Assembly: GCF_040187885.1 (NCBI RefSeq)
Contig: NZ_JBDPLH010000008.1
Span: forward strand, 163,933-227,932
DNA: 64,000 nucleotides
Reading direction: 5' to 3'
Source of the DNA: Roseateles_E cavernae
GTDB taxonomy: Bacteria; Pseudomonadota; Gammaproteobacteria; Burkholderiales; Burkholderiaceae_C
Under the pieces are notes generated by a model. It was given only the letters and a program-made list of their open reading frames with translations, made no database searches and had not been told where the DNA came from. Position numbers and translations under genes: made by a program. Positions 42,748 to 50,984 of the stretch are shown here, piece after piece (position 1 is the stretch's first letter; each line of letters starts with the position of its first letter).

Positions 42748-43282
42748 ACAAGAGGGCCGCTGGCAACGCGCCGCACGCGGGCTGGGCCTGGGAGCGCTGC
42801 TGGCGCTGGTCGGCTGCTCGGGCCCGCGCGCGCCGGTGCCGCCGCCGGCATCGAGCGCCCAGCCCAGCGGCTCGGCACCGTCGGTCGCCAGCCCCGAGCT
42901 GCCAGGCAAGGCGCCGGGCCAGCCGGCGCCGCTGGTGCTGGAGCCGCCCAAGCCGGTGCGCAGCGCCGTGGAGCTGCGCCTGCAGGCGGCCTACCGGCTG
43001 ATCGTCGCGAACCCGGATCGTGTCTATATGGGCGAGGTGCCCGAGCCCTTGCTGGCGATCCCGGTGCTGGAGATCGAGCTGTTTTCCGACGGTCGCGTCA
43101 AGCACATCCATGTGCTGCGCAAGCCCGGCCAGGCGCTGGACACGGTGCAGCTGGCGATCGATGCGGTGCATCGTGCCGCACCGTTCGGCGATGTCTCGCG
43201 CATGCCCAAGCCCTGGAAGTTCAGCGAGACCTTTCTGTTCAACAACCAGCGCAAGTTCAAACCGCGCACGCTCGATCAGTGA
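42734..43282 (+). CDS. Unrecognised lipoprotein overlapping uvrC
   Basis: This 182-residue protein starts with GTG inside the last codons of uvrC, after a GAGGAG ribosome-binding site at 42721-42726. The N terminus has a lipoprotein signal with lipobox LALVGC near residue 28, then a Pro/Ala/Ser-rich linker. The C-terminal domain (LLAIPVLEIELFSDGRVKHIHVLRKPGQ) has the look of a TonB-C-like or similar small beta/alpha domain. An outer-membrane-anchored periplasmic protein is likely. The next gene is pgsA, 74 bases later. Confidence 0.68.
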   Translation: MFCTEQEGRWQRAARGLGLGALLALVGCSGPRAPVPPPASSAQPSGSAPSVASPELPGKAPGQPAPLVLEPPKPVRSAVELRLQAAYRLIVANPDRVYMGEVPEPLLAIPVLEIELFSDGRVKHIHVLRKPGQALDTVQLAIDAVHRAAPFGDVSRMPKPWKFSETFLFNNQRKFKPRTLDQ

Positions 43283-43356
43283 GCCAGGCTCGGCATTAAT
43301 GAGACAAAGTCGGTGCCCGTCTCGGGCGCTGCACGGTAATTGGGCACAATGCCCGC

Positions 43357-43923
43357 ATGTTCTTCACGCTGCCAACCCTGTTCACCTGGGCCCGGATCCT
43401 CGCGATCCCGCTGATCGTCGGGGTCTACTACCTCGACTTGCTGCCGGCGCACCAGAATCTGTTTGCCACCGTGCTCTTCGTGGTGGTCGCGCTGACCGAC
43501 TGGCTGGATGGCTATCTGGCCCGCAAGCTCAACCAGGCCTCGGCCTTCGGCGCTTTCCTGGATCCGGTGGCCGACAAGATCCTGGTCTGCGCGGCCCTGC
43601 TGGTGCTGCTGGAGCTGCAGCGCGTCAATGCCATGGTCGCCCTGGTCATCATCGGTCGCGAGATCACCATCTCGGCGCTGCGCGAGTGGATGGCACAGAT
43701 CGGCGCCTCGCGCAGCGTGGCCGTGCACATGGTGGGCAAGCTCAAGACCACGGTGCAGATGGTGGCCATCCCCTTCCTGCTTTATGACGGCCGCCTGTTC
43801 GACCTGATTCCGACCCGGGAGTGGGGCACCTGGCTGATCTATGCGGCCGTCGTGCTGACCATCTGGTCCATGGTCTATTACCTGCAAAAAGCCCTGCCCG
43901 AGATCCGCGCCAAGGCCAAGTGA
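43357..43923 (+). CDS. pgsA: Phosphatidylglycerophosphate synthase
   Basis: This 188-residue inner-membrane enzyme makes phosphatidylglycerophosphate from CDP-diacylglycerol and glycerol-3-phosphate. The CDP-alcohol phosphotransferase motif is present as DWLDGYLARKLNQASAFGAFLDPVADK, with all Asp, Gly and Arg positions. Four or five membrane segments follow. uvrC next to pgsA is a common order in proteobacteria. Confidence 0.93.
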   Translation: MFFTLPTLFTWARILAIPLIVGVYYLDLLPAHQNLFATVLFVVVALTDWLDGYLARKLNQASAFGAFLDPVADKILVCAALLVLLELQRVNAMVALVIIGREITISALREWMAQIGASRSVAVHMVGKLKTTVQMVAIPFLLYDGRLFDLIPTREWGTWLIYAAVVLTIWSMVYYLQKALPEIRAKAK

Positions 43924-44163
43924 GTCTGCGCTTTGGGGCTGTCCGTTGGGCGCTTTCTGGGCGCTTGGGCGACCGCCGACGCACTCATTTGTATCGGGAC
44001 TTTTCCCGGCTCAGCAGCCCGGATGATTGCGTCTAGAATCCGCTTCCCCGCAGGTTCGCCGGCGCTGGCGTGCCAGGATGGACGCGGCAAGGTGTCCTGG
44101 CGGCCCAGACAGGACGTCGCCTTCGTTGCCGCGTTTTTGCAAAACCTTTTGAGGGGATTCTTT

Positions 44164-44436
44164 GTGAACAAGTCCGAACTGATCGAGCACATCGCCAAGC
44201 AGGCCGACATCTCCAAGGCGGCGGCGGGGCGTGCGCTGGAGGCGCTGATTGGCGGTGTGAAGACGACGCTGAAGAAGAACGGCAGCGTTTCTCTGGTAGG
44301 CTTCGGCACCTTCAGCGTGACCAAGCGCGCCGCGCGCACGGGTCGCAACCCGCGCACCGGCGACACGATCAAGATCAAGTCGGCCAAGGTCCCGAAGTTC
44401 CGTCCCGGCAAGGCGCTCAAGGACGCGGTGAACTGA
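44164..44436 (+). CDS. HU-family DNA-binding protein
   Basis: This 90-residue histone-like protein bends and packs DNA. It starts with GTG (VNKSELIEHIAKQADIS), follows a GAGGGG ribosome-binding site, and carries the beta-arm region GFGTFSVTKRAARTGRNPRTGD. Upstream in-frame sequence lacks the family pattern. The 240 bases before it, from the end of pgsA, hold no gene that I can see; a TAGAAT hexamer at 44034-44039 may be its minus-10 box. tRNA-Val follows 17 bases later. Confidence 0.93.
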   Translation: MNKSELIEHIAKQADISKAAAGRALEALIGGVKTTLKKNGSVSLVGFGTFSVTKRAARTGRNPRTGDTIKIKSAKVPKFRPGKALKDAVN

Positions 44437-44453
44437 AGAATCCCGGATATACC

Positions 44454-44529
44454 GGGTGCTTAGCTCAGTTGGTAGAGCGGCTCCCTTACACGGAGTAGGT
44501 CAGCGGTTCGAGCCCGTTAGCACCCACCA
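44454..44529 (+). tRNA. tRNA-Val (anticodon TAC)
   Basis: 76 bases fold fully: acceptor GGGTGCT with AGCACCC, D arm GCTCAGTTGGTAGAGC, anticodon loop CTTACAC, T arm with GGTTCGAGCCC, and an encoded CCA. Anticodon TAC reads valine codons. Confidence 0.95.
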
Positions 44530-44674
44530 AGTCTTGCCCGCCCCGAGGTGGCGCGGGCCGAGGCTAGAATCACATCCGATGCAAAGGCGAACCCAGGTTC
44601 GCCTTTGTCGTGTTTGAGCAGCGCCCGGTCGTGGCCATGCCGGCGCGCACCGCAATGCCTGTTTGAGGTCCTTG

Positions 44675-46588
44675 ATGTTTGAATTCGTCCGTAAGCACAA
44701 TCGCCTGTTCCAGTTCATCCTGCTGATCCTGATCGTGCCCGCCTTCGTGCTGGTCGGCCTGGAGGGTTACAGCAGCTTCATGGATGGCAGCAATGCCGGC
44801 GTGGCCAGCGTCAATGGTCGCAAGATCACGCAGGCCGAGTGGGACGCCACGCACCGCGAGCAGATGGAGCGCATGCGCGCCCAGATGCCCAACCTCGACG
44901 TCAAACTGTTCGACTCGCCCGAGGCGCGCCAGCAGTCGCTGGACTCGCTGGTGCGTGAGCGCGTGATGCAGGCGGCCGCTCAGGGCCAGCATCTGGTGGT
45001 CAGCGACGAGCGCCTGCAGCAGCTGTTCCGCAGCGACCCGCAGTTCGCCTTCCTGCGCAACCCGGACGGCACCGTCAACAAGAATCTGCTGATCGCCCAG
45101 GGCATGAGCTCGGAGATGTTCGCCCAGCGCCTGCGTCAAGACCTGACCCTGCGCCAGGTGATGATGGGTGTGGGCGGCTCGGCGCTGGCCGGCAAGGCCA
45201 ATGCGGCGGTGGCCTTCGATGCCTTGCTGCAGCAGCGCGAGCTGCAGCTGCAGCGCATCGAGGCCAAGGACTTCCTGGCCCAGGTCAATCCCAGCGATGC
45301 CGAGATCGAGGCCTTCTACAAGGAACCGGCCAATAACGCGCGCTTCCAGCTGCCCGAGACCGCCAGCATCGAGTACCTGGTGCTGGACCTGCAGGCGCTG
45401 AAGTCCGATGTCAGCGTCAGCGACGAGGATCTGCGCAAGTACTACGCCGAGAACCAGTCGCGCTACACCGTGGCCGAGGAGCGCCGCGCCAGCCATATCC
45501 TGATCAAGGCCGACAAGGACGCGCCCGCCGCCGAGCGCAGCAAGGCCAAGGCCCGCGCCGAGGAACTGCTGGCCGAGGCACGCAAGAACCCGGCCGGCTT
45601 CGCCGATCTGGCCCGCAAGAATTCGCAGGACGAAGGCTCGGCGCCCAATGGCGGCGATCTGGACTTCTTTGCCCGCGGCGCCATGGTCAAGCCCTTCGAA
45701 GATGCCGCCTATGCGCTCAAGCAGGGCGAGATCAGCAATGTGGTCGAGTCCGATTTCGGCTACCACGTGATCCAGCTGACCGGCCTGCGCGGCGGCGACA
45801 AGAAGAGCTTCGAGGCGGTGCGTCCCGAGCTCGAAGACGAGGTGCGCCGCCAGCAGGCGCAAAAGCGCTACACCGAGGTGGCCGAGCAGTTCAGCAACAC
45901 CGTCTATGAGCAGTCCGACAGCCTGAAGCCGGCGGCCGACAAGCTCAAGCTGAGCATCCAGACCGCCATCGTGCAGCGCGCTCCGGCGCCCGGCGCTAGC
46001 GGTCCGCTGGCTTCGGCCAAGCTGCTGGAGGCCGTGTTCGGCAACGAGGCGCTGCGCAACAAGCGCAATACCGAGGCGGTCGAGACGGCGCCCAACCAGC
46101 TGACGGCCGCCCGCGTGGTGCAGCACAACCCGGCCCGCCTGCCGGCCCTGGCCGATGTGAAGCCGCAGGTGCGCGCCCAGCTGATGCAAAAGCGCGCCAC
46201 CGAGCTGGCCATCAAGCAGGGCCAGGAGCGCTTGGCGGCGCTGCAGAAGTCCGGCGATGCCGCCGGCCTGGATGCGCCCGTCGTCGTTTCCCGTGCCAAG
46301 CCGGCCAATCTGTCGCAGAAGGTGCTGAACGAAGTGCTGCGCGCCGATGCCAGCAAGCTGCCGGCCTATGTCGGCGTCGACAGCGGCGAGGGCGCCTATG
46401 TGCTGGTGCGCATCAACAAGCTGCTGCCGCGCGACCCGGTCGTGATCGACGAGCAACGCGCCAGCCAGCAGTACGCGCAGGCCTGGACGGCGGCCGAGTC
46501 GGAGGCCTATTACAAGGCGCTGAAGACCCACTACAAGACCAAGGTCACGGTGCCTGCCGCTGCCGCCGCATCGGCACCCGCTCCTTGA
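44675..46588 (+). CDS. ppiD: Periplasmic folding chaperone/peptidyl-prolyl isomerase PpiD
   Basis: This 637-residue protein has one N-terminal membrane anchor (LFQFILLILIVPAFVLVGLEG), a SurA-like chaperone part (NGRKITQAEWDATHREQ), and a parvulin isomerase domain near residues 265-365 (EERRASHILIKAD and VVESDFGYHVIQLT). A second SurA-like region closes the protein. It sits at the SecYEG exit in other species and helps outer-membrane protein folding. It lies between two tRNA genes. Confidence 0.9.
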   Translation: MFEFVRKHNRLFQFILLILIVPAFVLVGLEGYSSFMDGSNAGVASVNGRKITQAEWDATHREQMERMRAQMPNLDVKLFDSPEARQQSLDSLVRERVMQAAAQGQHLVVSDERLQQLFRSDPQFAFLRNPDGTVNKNLLIAQGMSSEMFAQRLRQDLTLRQVMMGVGGSALAGKANAAVAFDALLQQRELQLQRIEAKDFLAQVNPSDAEIEAFYKEPANNARFQLPETASIEYLVLDLQALKSDVSVSDEDLRKYYAENQSRYTVAEERRASHILIKADKDAPAAERSKAKARAEELLAEARKNPAGFADLARKNSQDEGSAPNGGDLDFFARGAMVKPFEDAAYALKQGEISNVVESDFGYHVIQLTGLRGGDKKSFEAVRPELEDEVRRQQAQKRYTEVAEQFSNTVYEQSDSLKPAADKLKLSIQTAIVQRAPAPGASGPLASAKLLEAVFGNEALRNKRNTEAVETAPNQLTAARVVQHNPARLPALADVKPQVRAQLMQKRATELAIKQGQERLAALQKSGDAAGLDAPVVVSRAKPANLSQKVLNEVLRADASKLPAYVGVDSGEGAYVLVRINKLLPRDPVVIDEQRASQQYAQAWTAAESEAYYKALKTHYKTKVTVPAAAAASAPAP

Positions 46589-46627
46589 TGGATTGAATAA
46601 ATTTTGGCGGTTTGGAGGTAAATCTCT

Positions 46628-46655
46628 TCTCATACCGCTGAAGTCTGCTTATAAT
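46628..46655 (+). promoter_or_regulatory. Promoter of tRNA-His
   Basis: A consensus TATAAT (46650-46655) lies about 13 bases before the tRNA, with TTCTCA at 46628-46633 as a weak minus-35 hexamer at 16-base spacing. Confidence 0.6.
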
Positions 46656-46667
46656 CATAGGCTCAGC

Positions 46668-46744
46668 GGTGGTTGTAGCTCAGTTGGTAGAGTCCAGGAT
46701 TGTGATTCCTGTTGTCGTGGGTTCGAGTCCCATCAGCCACCCCA
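46668..46744 (+). tRNA. tRNA-His (anticodon GTG)
   Basis: 77 bases including the extra 5' G typical of tRNA-His, which pairs with C73. Acceptor GTGGTTG pairs with CAGCCAC, the anticodon loop is TTGTGAT, the T arm holds GGTTCGAGTCC, and CCA is encoded. Confidence 0.95.
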
Positions 46745-46755
46745 AGAAATAAGAA

Positions 46756-46788
46756 ACGCCGACAAGCAGCCTGCTTGTCGGCGTTTTG
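46756..46788 (+). terminator. Rho-independent terminator after tRNA-His
   Basis: Thirteen-base perfect arms, ACGCCGACAAGCA and TGCTTGTCGGCGT, around GCC with TTTTG behind. Confidence 0.88.
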
Positions 46789-46805
46789 CTTTGTGCTCGC
46801 GCTGC

Positions 46806-47012
46806 TCAGCGCTTGCCTTGCCTGACCTGGTCGCCCAGCTGCGTCAGCCAGCGTGTGCCGTCGGGGCGTTTTGCGGCCAGTCCCAGATCCTGCAGGCGCT
46901 GCTGCAGTTCCTCGGAGACGACGCGGCCGCCCGGTGCCTGGGGGATGTAGTAGAGCGCGGTGCGCTCCTCGGGGGTCAGCGTGATGGTCGGGGGAGTGTC
47001 GGTCGGGTTCAT
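46806..47012 (-). CDS. Small unrecognised protein
   Basis: This 68-residue soluble protein begins MNPTDTPPTITLTPEE and has one predicted helix-turn-helix-like pair (VVSEELQQRLQDLGLA) and a closing WLTQLGDQVRQGKR. No signal peptide, membrane segment or cysteine. It is read toward the tRNA-His terminator. It may be a short conserved protein of Burkholderiales; no function can be given. Confidence 0.6.
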   Translation of the reverse strand: MNPTDTPPTITLTPEERTALYYIPQAPGGRVVSEELQQRLQDLGLAAKRPDGTRWLTQLGDQVRQGKR

Positions 47013-47141
47013 CGGATGGGCTCTGAATCAAGGCGCGCACCTTACCACTGCCGTGCGGCCAGCCGCTCAAGCGAGCTCCCCCAAAAGTAGGCCCACCCCA
47101 GCGGGATTGGGTTGGCGGCCGGGATGACCGATGCTGGCGGC

Positions 47142-47348
47142 ATGCCAAACGAGAAACTGACACTGATCAGCCCGCCGCAAGCGGCCCGACCACTCGATGC
47201 CGGCCAGGTGCTGGCGCAGTTCAAGCGGGCCAGCGAACAGCTGTTTCGCCGCCGCCTGCCTGTCGAAGCGCCGACCCTGCAGGGCCTGGAGGTCAGCGAA
47301 TCGACCTGGGCGGAGTGGGAACGTCTGATCAACAGCGATCCGCGCTGA
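47142..47348 (+). CDS. Small unrecognised protein
   Basis: This 68-residue soluble protein starts MPNEKLTLISPPQ and holds one amphipathic helix (AGQVLAQFKRASEQLFRRR) and a second near SESTWAEWERLINSDPR. The frame stays open to 47112, so the start is uncertain, and no clear ribosome-binding site marks any of the three possible starts. It ends 18 bases before the convergent MATE gene. Confidence 0.5.
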   Translation: MPNEKLTLISPPQAARPLDAGQVLAQFKRASEQLFRRRLPVEAPTLQGLEVSESTWAEWERLINSDPR

Positions 47349-47366
47349 GCCGGGCGCCGGGCGGGC

Positions 47367-48746
47367 TCAGTCGCCCGCAGCTTCCTTGCGGTGCACCCAG
47401 GCGAGCACGGCGCTGAGGCCACCGGCCGCGATCAACAGGCCGGCGGTGGCGGCCGACCAGAAGCCGCTGGCGCCCTGCAGCGAGGCCGGCGCGGTGCTGC
47501 CGAAGGCCAGCCAGTAGCCACCGCCCATGCCGACGCCCCAGATCGCCAGCGCATAGACCAGCATTGGCGCGGTGGCGATGTGATGGGCACGCAGCACGAA
47601 GGCGGCGACGGTCTGCACCGCGTCGCCGACATGGAACAGCCAGACCCATAGCAGCAGGGGCAGGGCAGCCGCGATGATGGTGGCGTCGGGCGTGTACAGA
47701 CCCAAGACCTGTTCGCGCGCGAAGAACACCAGCGCGCCGACCAGGCAGGAGAGGGCCAGTGCGATCTCCAGCCCGTGCCAGCCCAATCGCCGGGCCTCGG
47801 CCAGGCGCTGTGCGCCGATGCTTTGCGCGACCAGGGTGCCGGCCGCATTGCCCAGCGCCATCGGCATCATGAACATCAAGGCCACCAGATTGGCGGCCAG
47901 CTGGTGACCGGCCACCGCCGTCGGCCCCAGCCGGGCGATGAAGATGGCCATGAAGGTGAAGCCGGTGACCTCGATCAGGATGGCGCCGCCCATCGGCACG
48001 CCCAGCTTCAGCAAGCGCCGGATATCGGCCCAGCGCGGCGGCTGCAGCCGGCCGGTGTTCAGGCCGAAGGGAGCGTAGAAACGATCGCGGCGCAGCACCA
48101 GCAGCGCAATCAACAACTGGCTCCACATCACGAGGGCGGTGGCGACGGCGCAGCCCACCGCGCCGAGTTCCGGCACGCGCCAGGGCGTCAGCGGGACCGC
48201 GAAACCATACAGGAAGAGCGCGCTCAGCGGCACCTTCAGCGCCAGGCCGCAAAGCTGCAGCGCCATCACCGCCTTGGGGCGGGAGACGGCGGTGTTGAAG
48301 GCTCGATAGGCGGTGAAGATCAGCGCGGCCGGCAGGCTGAAGGCCAGGGTCTGCAGATAGGCTCGCACCTTGGCCTCGACCTCGGGCGTGGTGCGGGCGA
48401 TCGCCAGCAGCGGGTCGGGAAACAGCAGCACGGCCTCGCCCAGCAGCAGCAGGGCCAGCGCCAGCCAGGCGCCCTGGTGCAGCTGATCGCCGGCCTCGCG
48501 CAGCTTGCCGGCGCCGAACAGCTGGCCGGCCACCGGCGCCACCGCCATCACCACGCCCATCAGCCCGACGAAGACGCTCATATAGACGGCCGCGCCGACC
48601 GACAGCGCCGCCAGATCGATGGCCGAGTGGCGCGCCACCAGCACCGTGTCCACCGTGCTGAAGGCCAGCACGGCGATCTGGCCGACGAACACCGGCCAGG
48701 CCAGCGGCGCGATGCGGCGCAGGCTGTCCAGGTGGGCCTGGCTCAA
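47367..48746 (-). CDS. MATE-family multidrug/metabolite exporter
   Basis: This 459-residue exporter has 12 membrane segments in two MatE repeats (PLAWPVFVGQIAVLAFSTVDTVLV opens the first; LLKLGVPMGGAILIEVTGF the second). It uses a sodium or proton gradient. I set the start at a TTG (48746) that forms a TTGA overlap with the upstream gene's stop and gives the family length; no ATG lies at a fitting place. The frame is open upstream, but only within the DUF1289 gene. Confidence 0.88.
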   Translation of the reverse strand: MSQAHLDSLRRIAPLAWPVFVGQIAVLAFSTVDTVLVARHSAIDLAALSVGAAVYMSVFVGLMGVVMAVAPVAGQLFGAGKLREAGDQLHQGAWLALALLLLGEAVLLFPDPLLAIARTTPEVEAKVRAYLQTLAFSLPAALIFTAYRAFNTAVSRPKAVMALQLCGLALKVPLSALFLYGFAVPLTPWRVPELGAVGCAVATALVMWSQLLIALLVLRRDRFYAPFGLNTGRLQPPRWADIRRLLKLGVPMGGAILIEVTGFTFMAIFIARLGPTAVAGHQLAANLVALMFMMPMALGNAAGTLVAQSIGAQRLAEARRLGWHGLEIALALSCLVGALVFFAREQVLGLYTPDATIIAAALPLLLWVWLFHVGDAVQTVAAFVLRAHHIATAPMLVYALAIWGVGMGGGYWLAFGSTAPASLQGASGFWSAATAGLLIAAGGLSAVLAWVHRKEAAGD

Positions 48747-49198
48747 GACTTGACCCCGGTGTTGTCCGGATCCTGGGGATGATCGATGCCGCTGAGTTCG
48801 CGGGCGCGCTCGGCATAGCGGTTGAAGCGCCAGGCCGTGGCCTCGATCGAGATGCGGCGCCAGGTGCTGCGTTTCTCGCCGGGCGTCATCACCGGCCAGT
48901 GCTGGACCTCGTCGAAGGTGCGGCCGCAGCCCTTGCACAGTTCGTCACCCTGGCTGGTCGAGCAGATCGCGATGCAGGGCGCATCGGGCGTGCTGGCATA
49001 CCAGGCCAGCCAGGCCTCCTTGGCCCGCGCCGGCATGCTGTCCTCGTCGCAGTCGTCCTCGCGGTAGTACACCATCAAGGCGTAGATCTCGGCCAGCGCG
49101 CGCACCTCGGCGCAGGCGCTGACGCCGTCGGGCGAAGGCTGGCGCTGCCGCCACCAGTTGATCGCGGACTCGATGTCGGTGATGTGGATGCCGGCCAT
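48743..49198 (-). CDS. DUF3717-DUF1289 protein
   Basis: This 151-residue protein joins two small domains. The first (residues 1-50, ITDIESAINWWRQRQPSPDG) fits DUF3717; the second (from APCIAICSTSQGDELCKGCGRTFDEV, near residue 72) is DUF1289, with its Cys-x3-Cys and Cys-x2-Cys set likely to hold an iron-sulfur cluster or zinc. The MATE gene overlaps its stop. Role unknown; the joined form is known among Burkholderiales. Confidence 0.8.
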   Translation of the reverse strand: MAGIHITDIESAINWWRQRQPSPDGVSACAEVRALAEIYALMVYYREDDCDEDSMPARAKEAWLAWYASTPDAPCIAICSTSQGDELCKGCGRTFDEVQHWPVMTPGEKRSTWRRISIEATAWRFNRYAERARELSGIDHPQDPDNTGVKS

Positions 49199-49207
49199 CA
49201 GCGCCCG

Positions 49208-49276
49208 CCCGGCCGCCCGAAGGGCGCTGAGCGCCCCCTTGGGGGACAGTGAACGAAGTGAGCGTGGGGGTTCATG
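49208..49276 (-). repeat. GC-rich intergenic repeat resembling the insertion in the RND gene
   Basis: The stretch between the DUF3717-DUF1289 gene and trpS has CCGGCCGCCCGAAGGGCG, then GCGCCCCCTTGGGGGACAG and GCGTGGGGGTTCATG. It shares order and core sequence with 28632-28712. Inner parts can fold as CCCC-TT-GGGG hairpins. It may be a spread repeat family in this lineage. Confidence 0.55.
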
Positions 49277-49280
49277 ATCT

Positions 49281-50312
49281 TCAATAGTTCAGGCCCATCG
49301 CGCTGCGGACTTCCCGCAAGGTCTTGCGGGCCACCGCGCGGGCGCGCTCGGTGCCGACCTCGACGATCCAGTGCACCTGCTTGGGGTTGGCCAGGTAGTC
49401 GGCCGCGCGCTCGCGCCAGGGCTGCTGCTCGCGCTGGATCGCTTCGATCAGCGGCTGCTTGCAGTCCAGGCAGCCGATGCCGGCGCTCGTGCAGCCCTGC
49501 TGCAGGTCGGCGCGTGTCGCGGCGTCGGTATAGAGCTGGTGCAGCGGCCAGACCGGGCAGCGTGCCGGGTCGCCGGCATCGCTGCGGCGCACGCGCTGCG
49601 GGTCGGTAGGCATCGTGCGTATCTTCTCCTCGACCACGGCCGGCTCGTCGCGCATCGCGATCGCATTGCCATAGCTCTTGCTCATCTTCTGGCCATCCAG
49701 ACCGCTCAGCCGGGCGGTCTCGGTCAGCAGTTCCTGCGGCTCGGGCAGGATGGCCCGGTCCGGGCTGTAGATGCGATTGAAGCGGCGCGCCACCTCGCGG
49801 GTCACCTCGACATGGGCGCTCTGGTCTTCGCCGACCGGCACATGGGCCGCCTTGTAGATCAGGATGTCGGCCGCCTGCAGCAGCGGGTAGCCAAGCAGGC
49901 CGTAGGTGGCGCCCTCTGCATTCGGACGGCTCTTCTCCACTTGGTCCTTGTAGCTGGGGATGCGCTCCAGCCAGGACAGCGGCGTGCTCATCGCCAGCAG
50001 CGTGAACAACTCGGCATGCTCGGGCATGCGGCTCTGGATGAAGAGGGTGGCCTGCTCGGGGTCGATGCCGGCGGCCAGCCAGTCGACCACCATGTCGTAG
50101 ACATTGCGTTCGATGCTGTTGCGGTTCTGCCGATCCTGGTACTGGGTGGTCAGCGCATGCCAGTCGGCGACGAAGAAGAAGCAGTCATGGCTGGACTGCA
50201 GCCGCACCCAGTTTTTCAGCGCGCCGTGATAGTGGCCCAGATGGAGAGCGCCGGTCGGGCGCATGCCGGAGAGGACGCGGGGGCGTGGCTGGGATTCGAT
50301 CTCGGGGTTCAT
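49281..50312 (-). CDS. trpS: Tryptophanyl-tRNA synthetase
   Basis: This 343-residue class I synthetase charges tRNA-Trp. The HIGH-type motif is in GALHLGHYHG near residue 20 and the KMSKS loop in GQKMSKSYGN near residue 208. Its start region at 50312 lies 45 bases from the divergent purN start. Confidence 0.95.
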   Translation of the reverse strand: MNPEIESQPRPRVLSGMRPTGALHLGHYHGALKNWVRLQSSHDCFFFVADWHALTTQYQDRQNRNSIERNVYDMVVDWLAAGIDPEQATLFIQSRMPEHAELFTLLAMSTPLSWLERIPSYKDQVEKSRPNAEGATYGLLGYPLLQAADILIYKAAHVPVGEDQSAHVEVTREVARRFNRIYSPDRAILPEPQELLTETARLSGLDGQKMSKSYGNAIAMRDEPAVVEEKIRTMPTDPQRVRRSDAGDPARCPVWPLHQLYTDAATRADLQQGCTSAGIGCLDCKQPLIEAIQREQQPWRERAADYLANPKQVHWIVEVGTERARAVARKTLREVRSAMGLNY

Positions 50313-50357
50313 GGCGGTCGGCTCGGGCGGGGAGGCGCATTGTTACACTGCCGGCCG

Positions 50358-50984
50358 ATGAAGAATATCGTGATCCTGATCTCGGGGCGGGGCTCCAATA
50401 TGGAAGCCATTGTGCGAGCCTGCGCGGCCGAGGGCTGGCCGGCGCGCATTGCGGCGGTGATCAGCAACCGGCCCGGCGCGGCCGGGCTGCACTTCGCGGC
50501 CGCGCATGGCATCGCGACCGCTGTGCTCGATCACAAGGCCTTCGCGAACCGCGAGGCATTTGACGCCGAGCTGCAGCGGGTGATCGATGGCTTTGCCCCC
50601 GATCTGCTGGTGCTGGCGGGCTTTATGCGCATCCTGACGCCGGCCTTCACCGCCCACTATGCGGATCGCATGCTGAACATCCACCCCTCGCTGCTGCCGG
50701 CTTTCACCGGGCTGCACACCCACCAGCGCGCGCTGGAGATGGGCTGCAAATTCGTCGGTGCGACGGTGCACTTCGTCACCGCCGAGCTCGATCACGGCGC
50801 CATTGTTGCGCAGGCGGTGGCGCCGGTGCTCGATGGCGACGACGCGGACGCGCTGGCCGCACGGGTGCTGAAGCTGGAGCACCGCATGTACCCGAGCGCG
50901 GTGCGCTGGTTCGTGCAGGGGCAGCTGGTGGTCGAGGACGGCCGCGTGCGGCAACTGGCCGGCGAGGCCCAGTTCTTCAGCTGA
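50358..50984 (+). CDS. purN: Phosphoribosylglycinamide formyltransferase
   Basis: This 208-residue enzyme adds the formyl group from 10-formyltetrahydrofolate to GAR, the third step of purine synthesis. It has ISGRGSNMEAIV at the start, the catalytic motif LNIHPSLLPAF near residue 111, and the HFVTAELDHGAIVAQ strand with the key Asp. The frame is open far upstream through trpS in antisense, so I set the start at the conserved MKNIVILISG. It overlaps the convergent DUF1345 gene by 8 bases. Confidence 0.95.
   Translation: MKNIVILISGRGSNMEAIVRACAAEGWPARIAAVISNRPGAAGLHFAAAHGIATAVLDHKAFANREAFDAELQRVIDGFAPDLLVLAGFMRILTPAFTAHYADRMLNIHPSLLPAFTGLHTHQRALEMGCKFVGATVHFVTAELDHGAIVAQAVAPVLDGDDADALAARVLKLEHRMYPSAVRWFVQGQLVVEDGRVRQLAGEAQFFS

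Noticed and set aside
43024..43350. Small frames near the end of the lipoprotein gene and the gap before pgsA
   Set aside because: No ribosome-binding site and shadow composition; the gap is probably the pgsA promoter region.
49371..50357. Long N-terminal extension in the purN frame
   Set aside because: It runs antisense through trpS; PurN homology begins exactly at the ATG at 50358.
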